A DNA stretch of 64,000 nt from CADEDH01 sp965216205 (GTDB lineage: Bacteria; Actinomycetota; Acidimicrobiia; Acidimicrobiales; SZUA-35). Position 1 is the stretch's first letter; every line of letters starts with the position of its first letter. The stretch lies in contig OZ244139.1 in assembly GCA_965216205.1 (NCBI GenBank), positions 4,650,001-4,714,000 of the forward strand, read 5' to 3'. Positions 11,922-22,041 of this stretch are shown one piece after another. The translations under genes were made by a program, and so were the position numbers. The notes under the pieces were generated by a model, which worked only from the letters and a program-made list of their open reading frames with translations, made no database searches and was not told the DNA's origin.

Positions 11922-14192
11922 CTAGCCGAGCTTCTCGAGCGGCGCCCAGGCCAGCAGCAGGGTCTTCTCCCCCACCGAGGGGAACCGGACCACCACCTCG
12001 GTCTTGTCACCGGTGCCTCGCAGATCGAGGATCACGCCTTCGCCCCACTTCTTGTGGGCCACGTCGTCGCCGACCTTCAACCCCAACGAATCCGCTCCAG
12101 ACGGTTGGGGCCCTCGGGGCTTGAGGGCGGTGTCGACGGCGCGGTCCCGCCCGCCGAAGGTGGTGGCGGTGCCGCTCGCGCCGAACGTCGAGCGCGACAG
12201 CTTCCGGCCCTGACCTCGGCTGCCGGGGGCTTCGTCGATCAGCTCGGATGGGATCTCGTCGAGGAAGCGGCTCGGGGGGTTGTACTGCGTCTGCCCGAAG
12301 ATCATCCGAGCCCACGCGTAGGTGAGGTAGAGGCGGTGTTGAGCCCGGGTGATGCCGACATAGGCGAGGCGGCGCTCCTCCTCCATCTCCTCGGGCTCGG
12401 TCATCGACCGGAGGTGGGGGAAGATCCCGTCCTCCATCCCGAGGAGGAACACGGTGGGGAACTCCAGGCCCTTGGCGGCGTGGATGGTCATGAGCACCAC
12501 GGCGGAATCGTCGTCGTCGATCTCATCCGCGTCGGAGACGAGGCTGACCTGTTCGAGAAACTCGTCGACCGTCTCGAACTGGTGGGCCACGCCGACCAGT
12601 TCCTGCAGGTTCTCCAACCGGCCCTCGGCCTCGACGGAGCGCTCGTCCTCCAGCTCGGCCACGTAGCCGGTGTCGCGCAGGATCGCCTCGAGGGCGTGAG
12701 CTGGGCCCTTCTCCATGTCCTCCGCGAACGTCTCGAGCAACTGGAGGAACGAGGCGATGCCCTTGACCGCAGTGCCGCTCACCCCTGCGTCGTCGGCCCG
12801 ACGGAGGGCGTCGGCGAACGTGAGCCCGGTCTCGGCGGCATAGGCGTCGAGCTTGCCGAGGGAGGTCGACCCGATCCCCCGCTTGGGCACGTTGATGATG
12901 CGCTTGATCGACACCTCGTCACTCGGGTTCGACACCGCCTTCAGGTAGGCGACGGCATCCTTGATCTCCCGCCGATCGTAGAAGCGGGTGCCGCCGATGA
13001 CCTTGTAGGGGATCCCGACCCGCATGAGGTATTCCTCGAGCACCCGCGACTGGGCGTTGGTGCGGTAGAAGACCGCCATCTCGCCCCACCGGCACTCACC
13101 CACGTCGTGGAGGCGGGCCATCTCGCCGGCCACGAACTGGGCCTCGTCGACCTCGTCGTCGGCGTGGAAGCGGAGGATCAGGTCGCCGGAGCCGGCGTCG
13201 GTCCAGAGGTTCTTCGGCTTGCGGCCGAAGTTGTTGGCGATCACCGAGTTGGCGGCGTCGAGGATGGTCTGGGTGGAGCGGTAGTTCTGCTCGAGCAGCA
13301 CCACCGTGGTGTCGGGGAAGGCATCCTCGAACTGGATGATGTTGCGGATGTCGGCCCCGCGAAATCTGTAGACCGACTGGTCAGAGTCACCCACGGCGGT
13401 GATGTTGCGGTTCTTCGAGGCGAGGCGGACGACGAGCTCGTTCTGCACACCGTTGGTGTCCTGGTACTCGTCGACGAGGAGGTGCTGGAACCGGTCCTGG
13501 TACGAGTCGAGGGTGTCCGGCGACGCCTTGAACACCTCGACGGCGTTGAGGAGGAGGTCGTCGAAGTCCATGGCCGACGCCCGCTGGAGCCGCTTCTGGT
13601 ACTCGGTGTAGACCTCGGCGGCCTTGCGCTCGATGATCACGTTGGCCGCATCCGCGTAGCGGGCGGCGTCGATCCCGTCGTTCTTGGCTGCACTGATCAT
13701 GGCGTGGATCGAGCGGGGCTGGAACCGCTTGGGGTCGAGCCCGAGATCCCGGATCACGTAGCCGGTGAGACGGACGGCGTCGGCCTGGTCGTAGATGGTG
13801 AAGTTCGACGGGAAGCCGAGCACCGCCGCTTCGCGTCGGAGGATCCGCACGCACGCCGAATGGAACGTGGAGACCCACATGCGCTGGGCGACCGGGCCGA
13901 CCAGCTCGGCCACCCGCTGCTTCATCTCGTTGGCGGCCTTGTTGGTGAACGTGATGGCGAGGATCTCGAACGGGGAGATCCCCTCGTCGATCAGCCACGC
14001 GATCCGGCGGGTGAGCACCCTCGTCTTCCCCGACCCGGCGCCGGCCACCACCAGGAGCGGACCGTCGGGATGGGTCACCGCGTCGAGCTGGGCGGGGTTG
14101 AGACCGCCGAGGATCCGCTCCCGGGCCTTGGCTTCGAAGCTCTCCGGCTCGGTGCTCGCGGACTCGGCGCCGGTCGGGTTGGCGTCGCTCAT
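11922..14192 (-). CDS. pcrA: ATP-dependent DNA helicase PcrA/UvrD
   Basis: A 756-residue superfamily 1A helicase that unwinds DNA 3' to 5' in repair and plasmid or fork processing. Walker A GAGSGKT is at residues 51-57, motif Ia ITFTNKAANEMKQR, motif II LLVDEYQDTN, motif III GDSDQSVYRFRGAD, motif IV EQNYRS, motif V TIHAAKGLEFP and motif VI EERRLAYVGITRA. The C-terminus ends in a Tudor-like RNA-polymerase-binding segment (VGDDVAHKKWGEGVI), as in other PcrA proteins. The N-terminal 25 residues are poorly conserved in composition. Start ATG 14192 was chosen because no family-like sequence lies before it. Confidence 0.96.
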   Translation of the reverse strand: MSDANPTGAESASTEPESFEAKARERILGGLNPAQLDAVTHPDGPLLVVAGAGSGKTRVLTRRIAWLIDEGISPFEILAITFTNKAANEMKQRVAELVGPVAQRMWVSTFHSACVRILRREAAVLGFPSNFTIYDQADAVRLTGYVIRDLGLDPKRFQPRSIHAMISAAKNDGIDAARYADAANVIIERKAAEVYTEYQKRLQRASAMDFDDLLLNAVEVFKASPDTLDSYQDRFQHLLVDEYQDTNGVQNELVVRLASKNRNITAVGDSDQSVYRFRGADIRNIIQFEDAFPDTTVVLLEQNYRSTQTILDAANSVIANNFGRKPKNLWTDAGSGDLILRFHADDEVDEAQFVAGEMARLHDVGECRWGEMAVFYRTNAQSRVLEEYLMRVGIPYKVIGGTRFYDRREIKDAVAYLKAVSNPSDEVSIKRIINVPKRGIGSTSLGKLDAYAAETGLTFADALRRADDAGVSGTAVKGIASFLQLLETFAEDMEKGPAHALEAILRDTGYVAELEDERSVEAEGRLENLQELVGVAHQFETVDEFLEQVSLVSDADEIDDDDSAVVLMTIHAAKGLEFPTVFLLGMEDGIFPHLRSMTEPEEMEEERRLAYVGITRAQHRLYLTYAWARMIFGQTQYNPPSRFLDEIPSELIDEAPGSRGQGRKLSRSTFGASGTATTFGGRDRAVDTALKPRGPQPSGADSLGLKVGDDVAHKKWGEGVILDLRGTGDKTEVVVRFPSVGEKTLLLAWAPLEKLG

Positions 14193-14246
14193 GTCGAACT
14201 CAACCCTACCGGCCGCTGTCGGCTCGAACGGGCTTGCTCGGGTGGG

Positions 14247-15185
14247 TCACGGCCGGTCACCATCGGACAGCACAGCGGCGAGGGTCGAGCGGCCGATCTG
14301 CTCGAGCGCAGGGTTGTCGGCTGACGACTGGAGCACCGCGAGCGCGAAGGCGAGGGCGTTCCCCCTCGCCCGGGACCACATGGCCCGGTCGATTCGCCGC
14401 CCGGCGGTGTCGGCTGCTCGGCGGAACACGGCTCGCTCCGGTTCGTCGAACAGCATCCAGGCCACGCCGAGATCGCCGGCCGGGTCCCCGGCGGTGATGT
14501 CGCCGAAGTCGATGACCGACACGAGTCGGCCGCCCCTGTGCAGGATGTTGAGCGGGTGGAGGTCACCGTGAGCCCACATCGGCGGTCCGATCCACGGCTG
14601 CTCCCCGGCCGCCGCGCACCAGCAGCGCAGGACGTGGTCAGCGGCACCGAGCCCCTCGCCGAGCGCCTGGAGCCGGTCGAGCGCGGCCGGCGAACGCTCG
14701 GCCAGCGGCACCGCCCGGAACGGGTTGGGCGGGGCGTCGGCGGGGGCGGGTACGTGCAGGGCGGCCAGGAACCCGCCGAGATCGCGGGCAAGCTCGGCCG
14801 ACCCCCGCTCGCCATCGACAGGGCCGGGGCCCACCGGCTCGCCGCCCACCCACGGCACGATCGACCAAGCCCACGGAAAGCCTGCGCCCGGGACACCGAC
14901 CCGAACCGGAACCGGTATCGGCACCGGTAGCCGGGGCCGGAGAACCGGGAGCCAGCGCTGCTCGTTCTCGATCAGCCCGGCCGACAGTGCTCGCCGCGGG
15001 AGCCGAACCAGCAGCTCCGAGCCCAGCCGGTACAGGGCGTTGTCCCAACCGTTGGCGTACTCGACGATGGCCAGGTCGGCGAGATCCGGGTGCTGCTCGT
15101 CGAGCAACCGGCGAACCAGGGCGGCCGAGATCGCCACCTCGGCGGCGGGCATGTTGGACGGGCTCACCGCTCCCAACGTAGCCAC
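14247..15185 (-). CDS. Aminoglycoside phosphotransferase (APH)-fold kinase
   Basis: A 312-residue APH/choline-kinase-fold protein. The catalytic loop HGDLHPLN is at 206-213 and the Mg-binding IDFGD at 225-229; the N-lobe carries the lysine-equivalent region ELLVRLPRR. A Pro-Val rich stretch (PRLPVPIPVPVRVGVPG) lies between the lobes. Members phosphorylate aminoglycosides, macrolides or simple metabolites; the sequence does not decide which, and a resistance function should not be assumed. The start at 15185 could instead be the internal Met12 (15152), which matches most relatives better. It stands alone between pcrA and a broken regulator gene. Confidence 0.85.
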   Translation of the reverse strand: MATLGAVSPSNMPAAEVAISAALVRRLLDEQHPDLADLAIVEYANGWDNALYRLGSELLVRLPRRALSAGLIENEQRWLPVLRPRLPVPIPVPVRVGVPGAGFPWAWSIVPWVGGEPVGPGPVDGERGSAELARDLGGFLAALHVPAPADAPPNPFRAVPLAERSPAALDRLQALGEGLGAADHVLRCWCAAAGEQPWIGPPMWAHGDLHPLNILHRGGRLVSVIDFGDITAGDPAGDLGVAWMLFDEPERAVFRRAADTAGRRIDRAMWSRARGNALAFALAVLQSSADNPALEQIGRSTLAAVLSDGDRP

Positions 15186-15218
15186 CTCACGGGAGCAGGG
15201 CGGCCAGGTCTCGTTCGC

Positions 15219-18200
15219 CTACCGGTCGAGGAGGCGGTCGAACGACGGTGCCCCCATCCGCCCGTGGAGCCGCTGCGCTGACGCGATGAAGGATGCCTGC
15301 CGGTCGGCGTCGCCCATCAGCCCGGTCAACACGGAGAGGAAGAGGTCGGCTGAGGGGAACCCGGACCACGGTACCCCGAGCATCTGACCGGCGAGGGGTT
15401 CGAGTGCCGGCAGTACCAGGCCGGCGAGATCACGATCCCGCCGGACGTGCGCGGTCATCGCCAAACCCGCGAGACCGAACCCGCCGAGGAAGGTCTCGGG
15501 GAGCTGCGCCACGCGCTTCGGCGTGATCGTGTCGTACAGCTCGGCTACGAGCGCGTCGTCGTCCGCCTCGGTGGCCAACCACAGCAACGTGTAGCGCAGC
15601 GGGCACCCGAAAATCGGCGAAGGCTCGAGCCACGGTCGAGAGGGCACGTTCCGGGGCACCGGTGAGCCACTCGATGGTAACGTTGCTCCAGGCGTGGTTC
15701 CCCCGTGCGACGTCGTTGAGGAGCTCGTACTCCGACAGCAGGCGGCGGGCCCGGTCCAACTCACCATCGAAGATGGCCAACACGGTTCGAGGCTCGTGAG
15801 CAGGTTCCGGGCGCTGCGGGTGGCCGTCGCCTGCTCCGCTCGCCGCTCCTCGACGTCGGCCCGGAACTGCTCACCGTCGGCGAGCCAGAAGGTCGAAACG
15901 GCAGGTCGATTCGACAGGTCGCTGCGCATGAGTCCGGCCAGCTCGAGTCGCCGGATGTCTGCCTCGAGCTGCCTGGTCCCTTCGAGGTTGCTCGGGCAGG
16001 CGGTTGCGACGAGCGCGGCGTTGAGCGCGTCACCGTACGCCTCGATGTCCCCGGACGTCTCGGCAAGGGCGATCGCCCTTTCGGCTGCGGCCGTCCTTGT
16101 GTGGAGGGGACCGGTGAAGATCTCGAAGCTGGCGAGTCTGGCCTCGATCCGTGCTCGGAGATCGGGCCGATCGGCCGGACACCGGTCCTTGGCGAGGGTC
16201 AGGAGGCGCGGACGGTTGTTGTCATCGTTGGTCGGCCAAGGCCCGACTCGTCCGTAGGCGAGCGCCACGTCGACCAGTTCGGCGTCGAGACCGTGTTCGA
16301 GCGCGAGCTCGCTCGCCTCGATCAGCGGCACCTCGGCCCCCCGCTCGACCTGGGCGAACAGCGCGAGGCCGTACCACCGTAGCGCCATCACCCGATCCGC
16401 CGGAGCGAGGGGCCTGGCGAGGATCGCCCTGAGCGCGTCGACAGCGGGGCCGGGCCGGCCCCGCCGGACGAGCTGGGCGGCAGCCTCGGCACCGGCAACC
16501 GCCAGCGTGTGCGGATCGACGAGAGGCCCCGCCTCGATCAGGTGGGAGATCCAGTCCGGTGCGGGTGCGCCCCTGGTCTGCAGGATCTCGGCGATTCGCA
16601 GGGGCAGTGCCCGCCGCTCGTGGGTCGGTGTCTCTGTTCGCATCGCCTCGGCCACGAGGCCATGGGCGAACGCCCGGCGCTCGCCATCGGCTCGGAGCAG
16701 CAGCTCGTTCTGCTCCAGGGTGTCGACGACGGCATCGATCGTCGTCGGGTCCAACGAGACCGCATCGCCGGCCAGCCATGGATCGAAGTCGAGCCCGATG
16801 AGCGCGGCCGCGCTGAGGAACCGTTCCGCGTGCTGGTGGGCGAGCCCGACCCTGCCGTGAACCAGCCGTAGCAGGGATTCGTCGCCGTCGGCCGACGCTT
16901 CGGCCCGCAACGCCTGAGCGACGAAGAACGGACTGCCGCCTGTGCGTGCGTGCAACTCCTCGACAGAGGTTCCCGGTCGGACGGCATCGACGATCACCGC
17001 CAGGTCTGAAGCGGGCAGCGGTCCGAGCTTCACGTGCTCGCTGGTCGGGCCGGTCATGAGCGGAACGAGCCGCTCCCGCGTCGAGTTGCTTCTGCGATCG
17101 AATCGGCAGGTCGCCAGCAGGGCCAGCGATATCGCATCGGCCCGCTGCGCCAAACAGGTCGACGACGTCGAGCACCAGTTCGGATGCCCACTGCAGGTCG
17201 TCGAGAACAACCAGATGCGGCGTCCGATCACCGGCCCGCAGCAGGAGCGAGGCGTAGGCGTGGGCGAGTCGCTCACGCTCCTCGGGGGCCGGGACCGATG
17301 CGGTGAGCGGCGGCGCCTCGCCAAAGCCGGGGTGGTGGGCCGCGAGCAGGGACTGAGCGCCGGCAGCATCGGCACCGACGTCGGCCAAGGGGGTCGCCCG
17401 CAGGTAGTCCTCGACGATCCCCCACAGTGGCCCCGCCTGCGATCGTGCCGATGCATCGCAGCGTCCGCTCAGGACGATGTGTCCGAGACATCGCCGCGCG
17501 GCCTCCACCATGAGACGCGACTTTCCGGCTCCTGGGGCGCCGCCGATGAATGCGATGGCGTGCCTCGGCCTCCAGCCGTCACCGTCAGCTCGAGTCAGCA
17601 CGTCGAGCTCCGCGTCTCGACCGACGAACGGAAGCGTCTCGGCGACGCGCAACGTCGGTCCACCTCGGAGGTCGGCGACCTGACTCTCAGCCGGCGCTCG
17701 GCGAGCACCGGGAAGGCCGACGAGCCGACTCTCCAGATCGAGCAGGGGACGACCTGGAAGAAGACCGGCCTGATCGAGCGCAGCGCGCGCATCCTGTAGC
17801 GAACGCAGCGCACCGACCCGGTCGCCGGCCTCGGCCATTGCACTCGCAAGATCGCACCACCATTCCCCGTTGAAGGGGCGGGACCGAACCAACCGCTGCA
17901 GGTAGGTCAGTTCGACGTCACTGTTGCCGACCACGCGTCCAGCTCGAGCTGCGGCGGCGAACAGCCGGAGGCGGGCATCGCGGAGCATGACCCGGTCGGC
18001 GACGAGCTGAGCGAAGTCGTCGAGCCCCTGCCACGGATCGCCACGCCACAAGCGCTCCGACTCCTCGACGAGTCGCAACACCTCACCGGGGTCCTCCCCG
18101 TCGCTCGCCCGCTCGGCGATGCCGAGGAACCGCGCCCGTTGCGACACCACGCCAGGTGCCAGGCGATAGGTCGATCCGTTCGTCTCGATCGCGTCGGCCC

Positions 18201-18498
18201 CGAGCTGCTTGCGCAATCGCAGGATCGTCGTCGTGAGCGAGCCGCGTCGGGCCTTCGCCCCATCACCCCAGACCGTCTCCACCAGGAAGTCGAGGCCGGC
18301 GCCGCCCCGTCCCCGAAGTGCCAACAACGCGACCACGGCGGCGCGGCGCCGACCATGCATCGGCACTTCATCGCCGTCGACCCACACGGTCAGCGGACCG
18401 AGTTCCCCGATCTCCACCACTGCGGGTCCTGCGTCAACCGGGCTCACGAACCCGATCCTCGCATCCCTGCCGCACTCGGGCACAGAGGTGTGATCCAT
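15219..18498 (-). pseudogene. SARP/BTAD-type AAA-ATPase transcriptional regulator, broken by three frameshifts
   Basis: Read across three frames, this is one regulator of about 1090 residues. It has an OmpR-like winged helix (IGELGPLTVWVDGDEV, ILRLRKQLGAD), a bacterial transcriptional activation domain, an AAA/NACHT-like ATPase with Walker A GGAPGAGKS and Walker B VVLDDLQWAS, and a long TPR-like C-terminus ending at RLLDR. The frame is lost near 17152-17154 (one extra base in an A run), again at about 15780-15786 (one base missing), and at 15610-15613 (one extra base in an A run). Restoring these gives continuous family-like protein. It may be a true pseudogene or carry assembly indels. GTG 18447 is an alternative start. 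Confidence 0.85.
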
Positions 18499-18571
18499 GT
18501 GTGATCGAGCCGGTCTTGAATCGATCGTGACCGGGCGCGACTGGCGAGCCCGCCCCCAGCACGGAGGAACC

Positions 18572-18886
18572 ATGTACGGACTGCTGATCACCTTCGAGAC
18601 CGACATCTCCCTGGCGGAGCTCGAGCAACCGTTCACCGACTACGCCAAGGCGCTCAACGCGATGCCCGGTCTGCTGAACAAGGCGTGGCTCCACGATGGG
18701 CGCACGCTCGGCGGCTTCCACTTGTTCGCGACCAGGGCGGATGCTGATGGTTACCTCGCCTCGGATCTCGCCGCCGGCCTGATGGCCACCGAAGGACTCG
18801 ACGATTTCAACGTCCGTGGCTTCGAGATCCTCGACGGTCTGAGCGCGATGACCGGCGTCGGTGAGCTCACGGCGCTCGCGGGCTGA
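18572..18886 (+). CDS. YdhR-family dimeric alpha/beta-barrel protein (putative monooxygenase)
   Basis: A 104-residue protein beginning MYGLLITFETDISL, with the length and pattern (MPGLLNKAWLHDGRTLGGFHLFATRADADGYL) of the YdhR/Mhp family of ferredoxin-like dimeric alpha/beta barrels. The family is annotated as putative monooxygenase, but its biochemical role is not settled. Start ATG 18572 is fixed by the ACGGAGGAAC ribosome-binding site just upstream; an in-frame ATG at 18497 has no such site. It is divergent from the broken SARP-type regulator, which makes it a plausible former target of that regulator. Confidence 0.8.
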   Translation: MYGLLITFETDISLAELEQPFTDYAKALNAMPGLLNKAWLHDGRTLGGFHLFATRADADGYLASDLAAGLMATEGLDDFNVRGFEILDGLSAMTGVGELTALAG

Positions 18887-18952
18887 GCGCCTGGGGCGAG
18901 AAGCGTCGTAACCCCGATCACGAGCAACGGGCAGGTCGTCTACGCTCGGGTC

Positions 18953-19369
18953 GTGGCCGAGAGCGCCGACGATGCAGCCAGCGTCTACCCATCGGAAGCT
19001 GAAATCGAGGACGCGCTCGGGAGGGTTCGGCAGCACGCGCTCGCTCTGCCCGAGACGAATGAACGCCTGAGCCACGGCTCGCCCTCGTTCTTCATCCGCG
19101 ACAAGAAGTTGTTCGTGACCTTCGTCGACAACCACCACGACGATGACCGCGTTGCGCTGTGGTGCGCCGCGCCGGCCGGCGTGCAGGAGACCCTGGTGGA
19201 GACCGAGCCGGACCGGTTCTACCGACCGCCCTATGTCGGACACCGCGGATGGATCGGCGTCAGGCTCGACGTGGACGTCGACTGGGACGAGATCGGCGAG
19301 ATCATCGCCGACGCCTACCGTCACGTCGCCCCGAAGAAGCTGGCCGCCCAACTCGACAGCGTCGAGTGA
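18953..19369 (+). CDS. MmcQ/YjbR-family protein
   Basis: A 138-residue protein with the CyaY-like YjbR fold. The diagnostic stretches are ALALPETNERLSHGSPSFF, KKLFVTFVDNHH, VALWCAAPAG and the PPYVGHRGWIGVRLD region. Family members are small monomeric proteins described as DNA-binding, but the physiological role is not known. The chosen start is GTG 18953, which gives a normal-length N-terminus. It is followed 27 bp later by the DUF368 gene, also with a GTG start, so the two may be co-transcribed. Confidence 0.85.
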   Translation: MAESADDAASVYPSEAEIEDALGRVRQHALALPETNERLSHGSPSFFIRDKKLFVTFVDNHHDDDRVALWCAAPAGVQETLVETEPDRFYRPPYVGHRGWIGVRLDVDVDWDEIGEIIADAYRHVAPKKLAAQLDSVE

Positions 19370-19396
19370 GGGCCTGCGGCTCGTACAGTTACCCGG

Positions 19397-20344
19397 GTGC
19401 TGAGCAGAGCGGCGGTGACCGCGATTCGAGGGTTCTGCATGGGTGCGGCCGACATCGTCCCCGGTGTCTCCGGCGGCACGATCGCGCTCGTGTTCGGCAT
19501 CTACGAGCGTCTCCTCACCAACGTGGGGCTCGGGGCGAGGGCGCTCGGCCGTCTCGTGAGGGGCGACCTCACCAGCTTCCGGGACCGGCTCACCGCGATC
19601 GACTGGCTCTTCATCATCCCGCTCGGCATCGGGATCCTGGGGGCGGTGGGGTTGCTGTCGTCGATCATCGAGCGGCTGCTCCAGGAGCGGCCCGAGGAGA
19701 TGGCCGGGCTCTTCTTCGGACTCGTGCTCGGGTCGGTCGTGGTGGCCTGGGGCCTGCTCACCGAGCGCTCGTCGAGTCAGGTGGGGGTGATGCTCGCGGT
19801 GGGGGTGGTGACGTTCGTGCTCCTCGGGTTCCAGTCGGGACCGGCTGCGTCGCCGCCGTTGCTGGCGTTCCTCGGGGCGGGGGCGATCGCCATCTGCGCC
19901 ATGATCCTCCCGGGCATCAGTGGCTCGTTCCTCCTGCTGATGATGGGGATGTACGCCGCGGTGCTCGGCGCGGTCCACGACCGCGAGATCGTGAGCCTCG
20001 GGGTGTTCCTGGTGGGAGCGGTCGTGGGCCTCGCGGTGTTCTCGACGGCGCTGAACTGGCTGCTCGACCACCACCACGACACACTGCTCGCCGCCCTGAT
20101 CGGGCTCATGATCGGCTCGCTGCGGGTGCTGTGGCCGTGGCCGAACGGGGTGGGCATCATCAGCGAGGAGGCGGGCGAGTCGATCAGCGGCACCGGGCTC
20201 GAGCTACCGGCCGGCGATCAGGTCGCGTTGCCGGTGCTGCTCGCGGTGGTGGCGTTCGCCGTGGTGGTGGGCGTCAGCTACGTGGCCGGGGATCGGGGCC
20301 ACCGCACGTCGACGTCCGAGCCTCAGCCGAACATCGTCGGCTGA
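19397..20344 (+). CDS. DUF368 membrane protein, polyprenyl-phosphate flippase (PopT-like)
   Basis: A 315-residue integral membrane protein with eight or more hydrophobic segments. The DUF368 signatures FCMGAADIVPGVSGGTIAL (N-terminus) and MILPGISGSFLLLMMGMY (middle) form the pseudo-repeated pore helices of the family. DUF368 proteins such as PopT recycle undecaprenyl phosphate across the membrane for wall and glycan synthesis; that role is taken from the family. The GTG start at 19397 is chosen because the conserved N-terminus begins directly there. It converges on guaA with a 7-bp gap. Confidence 0.9.
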   Translation: MLSRAAVTAIRGFCMGAADIVPGVSGGTIALVFGIYERLLTNVGLGARALGRLVRGDLTSFRDRLTAIDWLFIIPLGIGILGAVGLLSSIIERLLQERPEEMAGLFFGLVLGSVVVAWGLLTERSSSQVGVMLAVGVVTFVLLGFQSGPAASPPLLAFLGAGAIAICAMILPGISGSFLLLMMGMYAAVLGAVHDREIVSLGVFLVGAVVGLAVFSTALNWLLDHHHDTLLAALIGLMIGSLRVLWPWPNGVGIISEEAGESISGTGLELPAGDQVALPVLLAVVAFAVVVGVSYVAGDRGHRTSTSEPQPNIVG

Positions 20345-20351
20345 GGCCGAG

Positions 20352-21932
20352 CTACTCCCACTCGATGGTGCCGGGCGGCTTCGACGTGATGTCGTAGGCG
20401 ACCCGGTTGACCCCGTCGACCTCGTTGATGATTCGGCTCGACATGCTCTCGAGCACCTCGTAGGGCAGCCGGGCCCAGTCGGCGGTCATGGCGTCGTCGC
20501 TGGTGACGGCCCGCACGATGATCGGATGGGCGTAGGTCCGCTCGTCGCCCATGACCCCCACCGAGCGGATGTCGGCCAGCACGGCGAACGCTTGCCAGAC
20601 CTCGCGGCCCAGGTCGGCCTTGTCGATCTCCTCCCGCACGATCGCGTCCGCCCGCTGCAGCACCGCGACCCGTTCGGGGGTCACCTCGCCGATGATCCGC
20701 ACCCCGAGCCCGGGCCCGGGGAACGGTTGGCGCCACACGATCTCGTCGGGCAGGCCCAGTTCCGAACCGACCTTCCGCACCTCGTCCTTGAAGAGGTTGC
20801 GCAGCGGTTCGACGAGCTTGAACTGCAGGTCTTCCGGTAAGCCGCCGACGTTGTGGTGGCTCTTGATCATCGCTGCGGTGTCGGTGCCCGACTCGATCAC
20901 GTCGGGATAGAGGGTGCCCTGCACCAGGAAGTCGGCGTCGCTCAGCCCACCCGACGCCTCCTCGAAGACCCGGATGAACAGCTCGCCGATGGCCTTGCGC
21001 TTCTCCTCCGGTTCGACGACGCCTTGGAGTCGCTCGAAGAACCGGTCGCCGGCCCGCACGTGGATCAGCTCGATGCCCTGGTGCCGTTGGAACGTCTCGA
21101 CGACCTGCTCCGACTCGCCGAGCCGCATCAGCCCGGTGTCGACGTAGACGCAGGTGAGGCGGGACCCGATCGCCTTGTGGACCAGCGCAGCAGCGACGGC
21201 GGAGTCGACCCCGCCAGAGAGGCCGCAGATCGCTCGGCCCGGCCCGACCTGGGAGGTGATGGCATCGACCGACGACGAGATGATCGACGTCATGTTCCAC
21301 GACGGCTCACAGCCGGCCAGCTCCATGAGGAACCGGCGGAGGATCTCCTGCCCGCCCTCGGTGTGGACGACCTCGGGATGGAACTGCACGCCCCACATCC
21401 GCCGCTCGTCGCTCTCGAGCGCAGCCACCGGCGAGTTGTCGGTGCTGGCGGTCGCGAGGAAGCCGTCGGGCACGGTGGTGACGGCATCGAAGTGGCTCAT
21501 CCACACGGTCATGCCACTCGTCGAGTGGCCATCGCTCGATGCGTGGCCGCCGACCGGGGCGAGGGACGACGAGGCCGGGTCGGTCCAGCGGAGCATCGTG
21601 CGGCCGTACTCGCCGCGGGCGTTGCGCCCGACGGTGCCGCCGAGTTGGTGGGCGATGAGCTGGGAGCCGTAGCAGATGCCGAGGATCGGGATGCCGAGGT
21701 CGTAGATGGCCGGGTCGAGGCGGGGCGCGCCGTCGACGTGGACGCTCGCCGGCCCACCCGACAGGATGATCGCCGCAGGGCGTCGAAGCTCGATCTCGGC
21801 CGCCGTCAGGTTGTGGGCCACGATCTCGGAATAGACGTTGAGCTCTCGGACCCGGCGGGCGATGAGCTGGGCGTACTGCGCGCCGAAGTCGACGACGAGC
21901 ACGACCTGGGTCGGAGCGGCGATGCCGGTCAC
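20352..21932 (-). CDS. guaA: GMP synthase (glutamine-hydrolysing)
   Basis: A 526-residue GuaA converting XMP to GMP. The N-terminal class I glutamine amidotransferase has nucleophile Cys87 in GICYGSQL, preceded by IILSGGPAS, and His/Glu in VQFHPEVVHTEGG. The central ATP-pyrophosphatase has the P-loop GLSGGVDSAVAAAL, and the C-terminal dimerisation domain ends at KPPGTIEWE. It is transcribed with guaB3 (109-bp gap), so guanine nucleotide synthesis genes are adjacent. A canonical guaB is not present in this window. Confidence 0.97.
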   Translation of the reverse strand: MTGIAAPTQVVLVVDFGAQYAQLIARRVRELNVYSEIVAHNLTAAEIELRRPAAIILSGGPASVHVDGAPRLDPAIYDLGIPILGICYGSQLIAHQLGGTVGRNARGEYGRTMLRWTDPASSSLAPVGGHASSDGHSTSGMTVWMSHFDAVTTVPDGFLATASTDNSPVAALESDERRMWGVQFHPEVVHTEGGQEILRRFLMELAGCEPSWNMTSIISSSVDAITSQVGPGRAICGLSGGVDSAVAAALVHKAIGSRLTCVYVDTGLMRLGESEQVVETFQRHQGIELIHVRAGDRFFERLQGVVEPEEKRKAIGELFIRVFEEASGGLSDADFLVQGTLYPDVIESGTDTAAMIKSHHNVGGLPEDLQFKLVEPLRNLFKDEVRKVGSELGLPDEIVWRQPFPGPGLGVRIIGEVTPERVAVLQRADAIVREEIDKADLGREVWQAFAVLADIRSVGVMGDERTYAHPIIVRAVTSDDAMTADWARLPYEVLESMSSRIINEVDGVNRVAYDITSKPPGTIEWE

Positions 21933-22041
21933 AGCCGTGCCTTCCGGTTCCGTGCGAACAGATCCAGCCGACGATGTTCGTCAGCAGCCGCGCCGGGCTG
22001 CCGCGAACAGACGGTGAGCAGGGCTTCCGGCACGGCGACGG

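Noticed and set aside
12054..14324. A 756-codon open frame on the plus strand opposite pcrA
   Set aside because: It is the mirror of a clear helicase gene, with no recognisable domain and no ribosome-binding site.
14247..15185. Calling the APH-fold gene an aminoglycoside resistance determinant
   Set aside because: The fold is shared by many metabolite kinases, and there is no mobile element or resistance context.
15219..17456. Treating the two overlapping minus-strand frames at 15.2-18.6 kb as two separate regulator genes
   Set aside because: The domain content is split in mid-domain at each frame change and becomes continuous when single bases are corrected, so one broken gene fits better.
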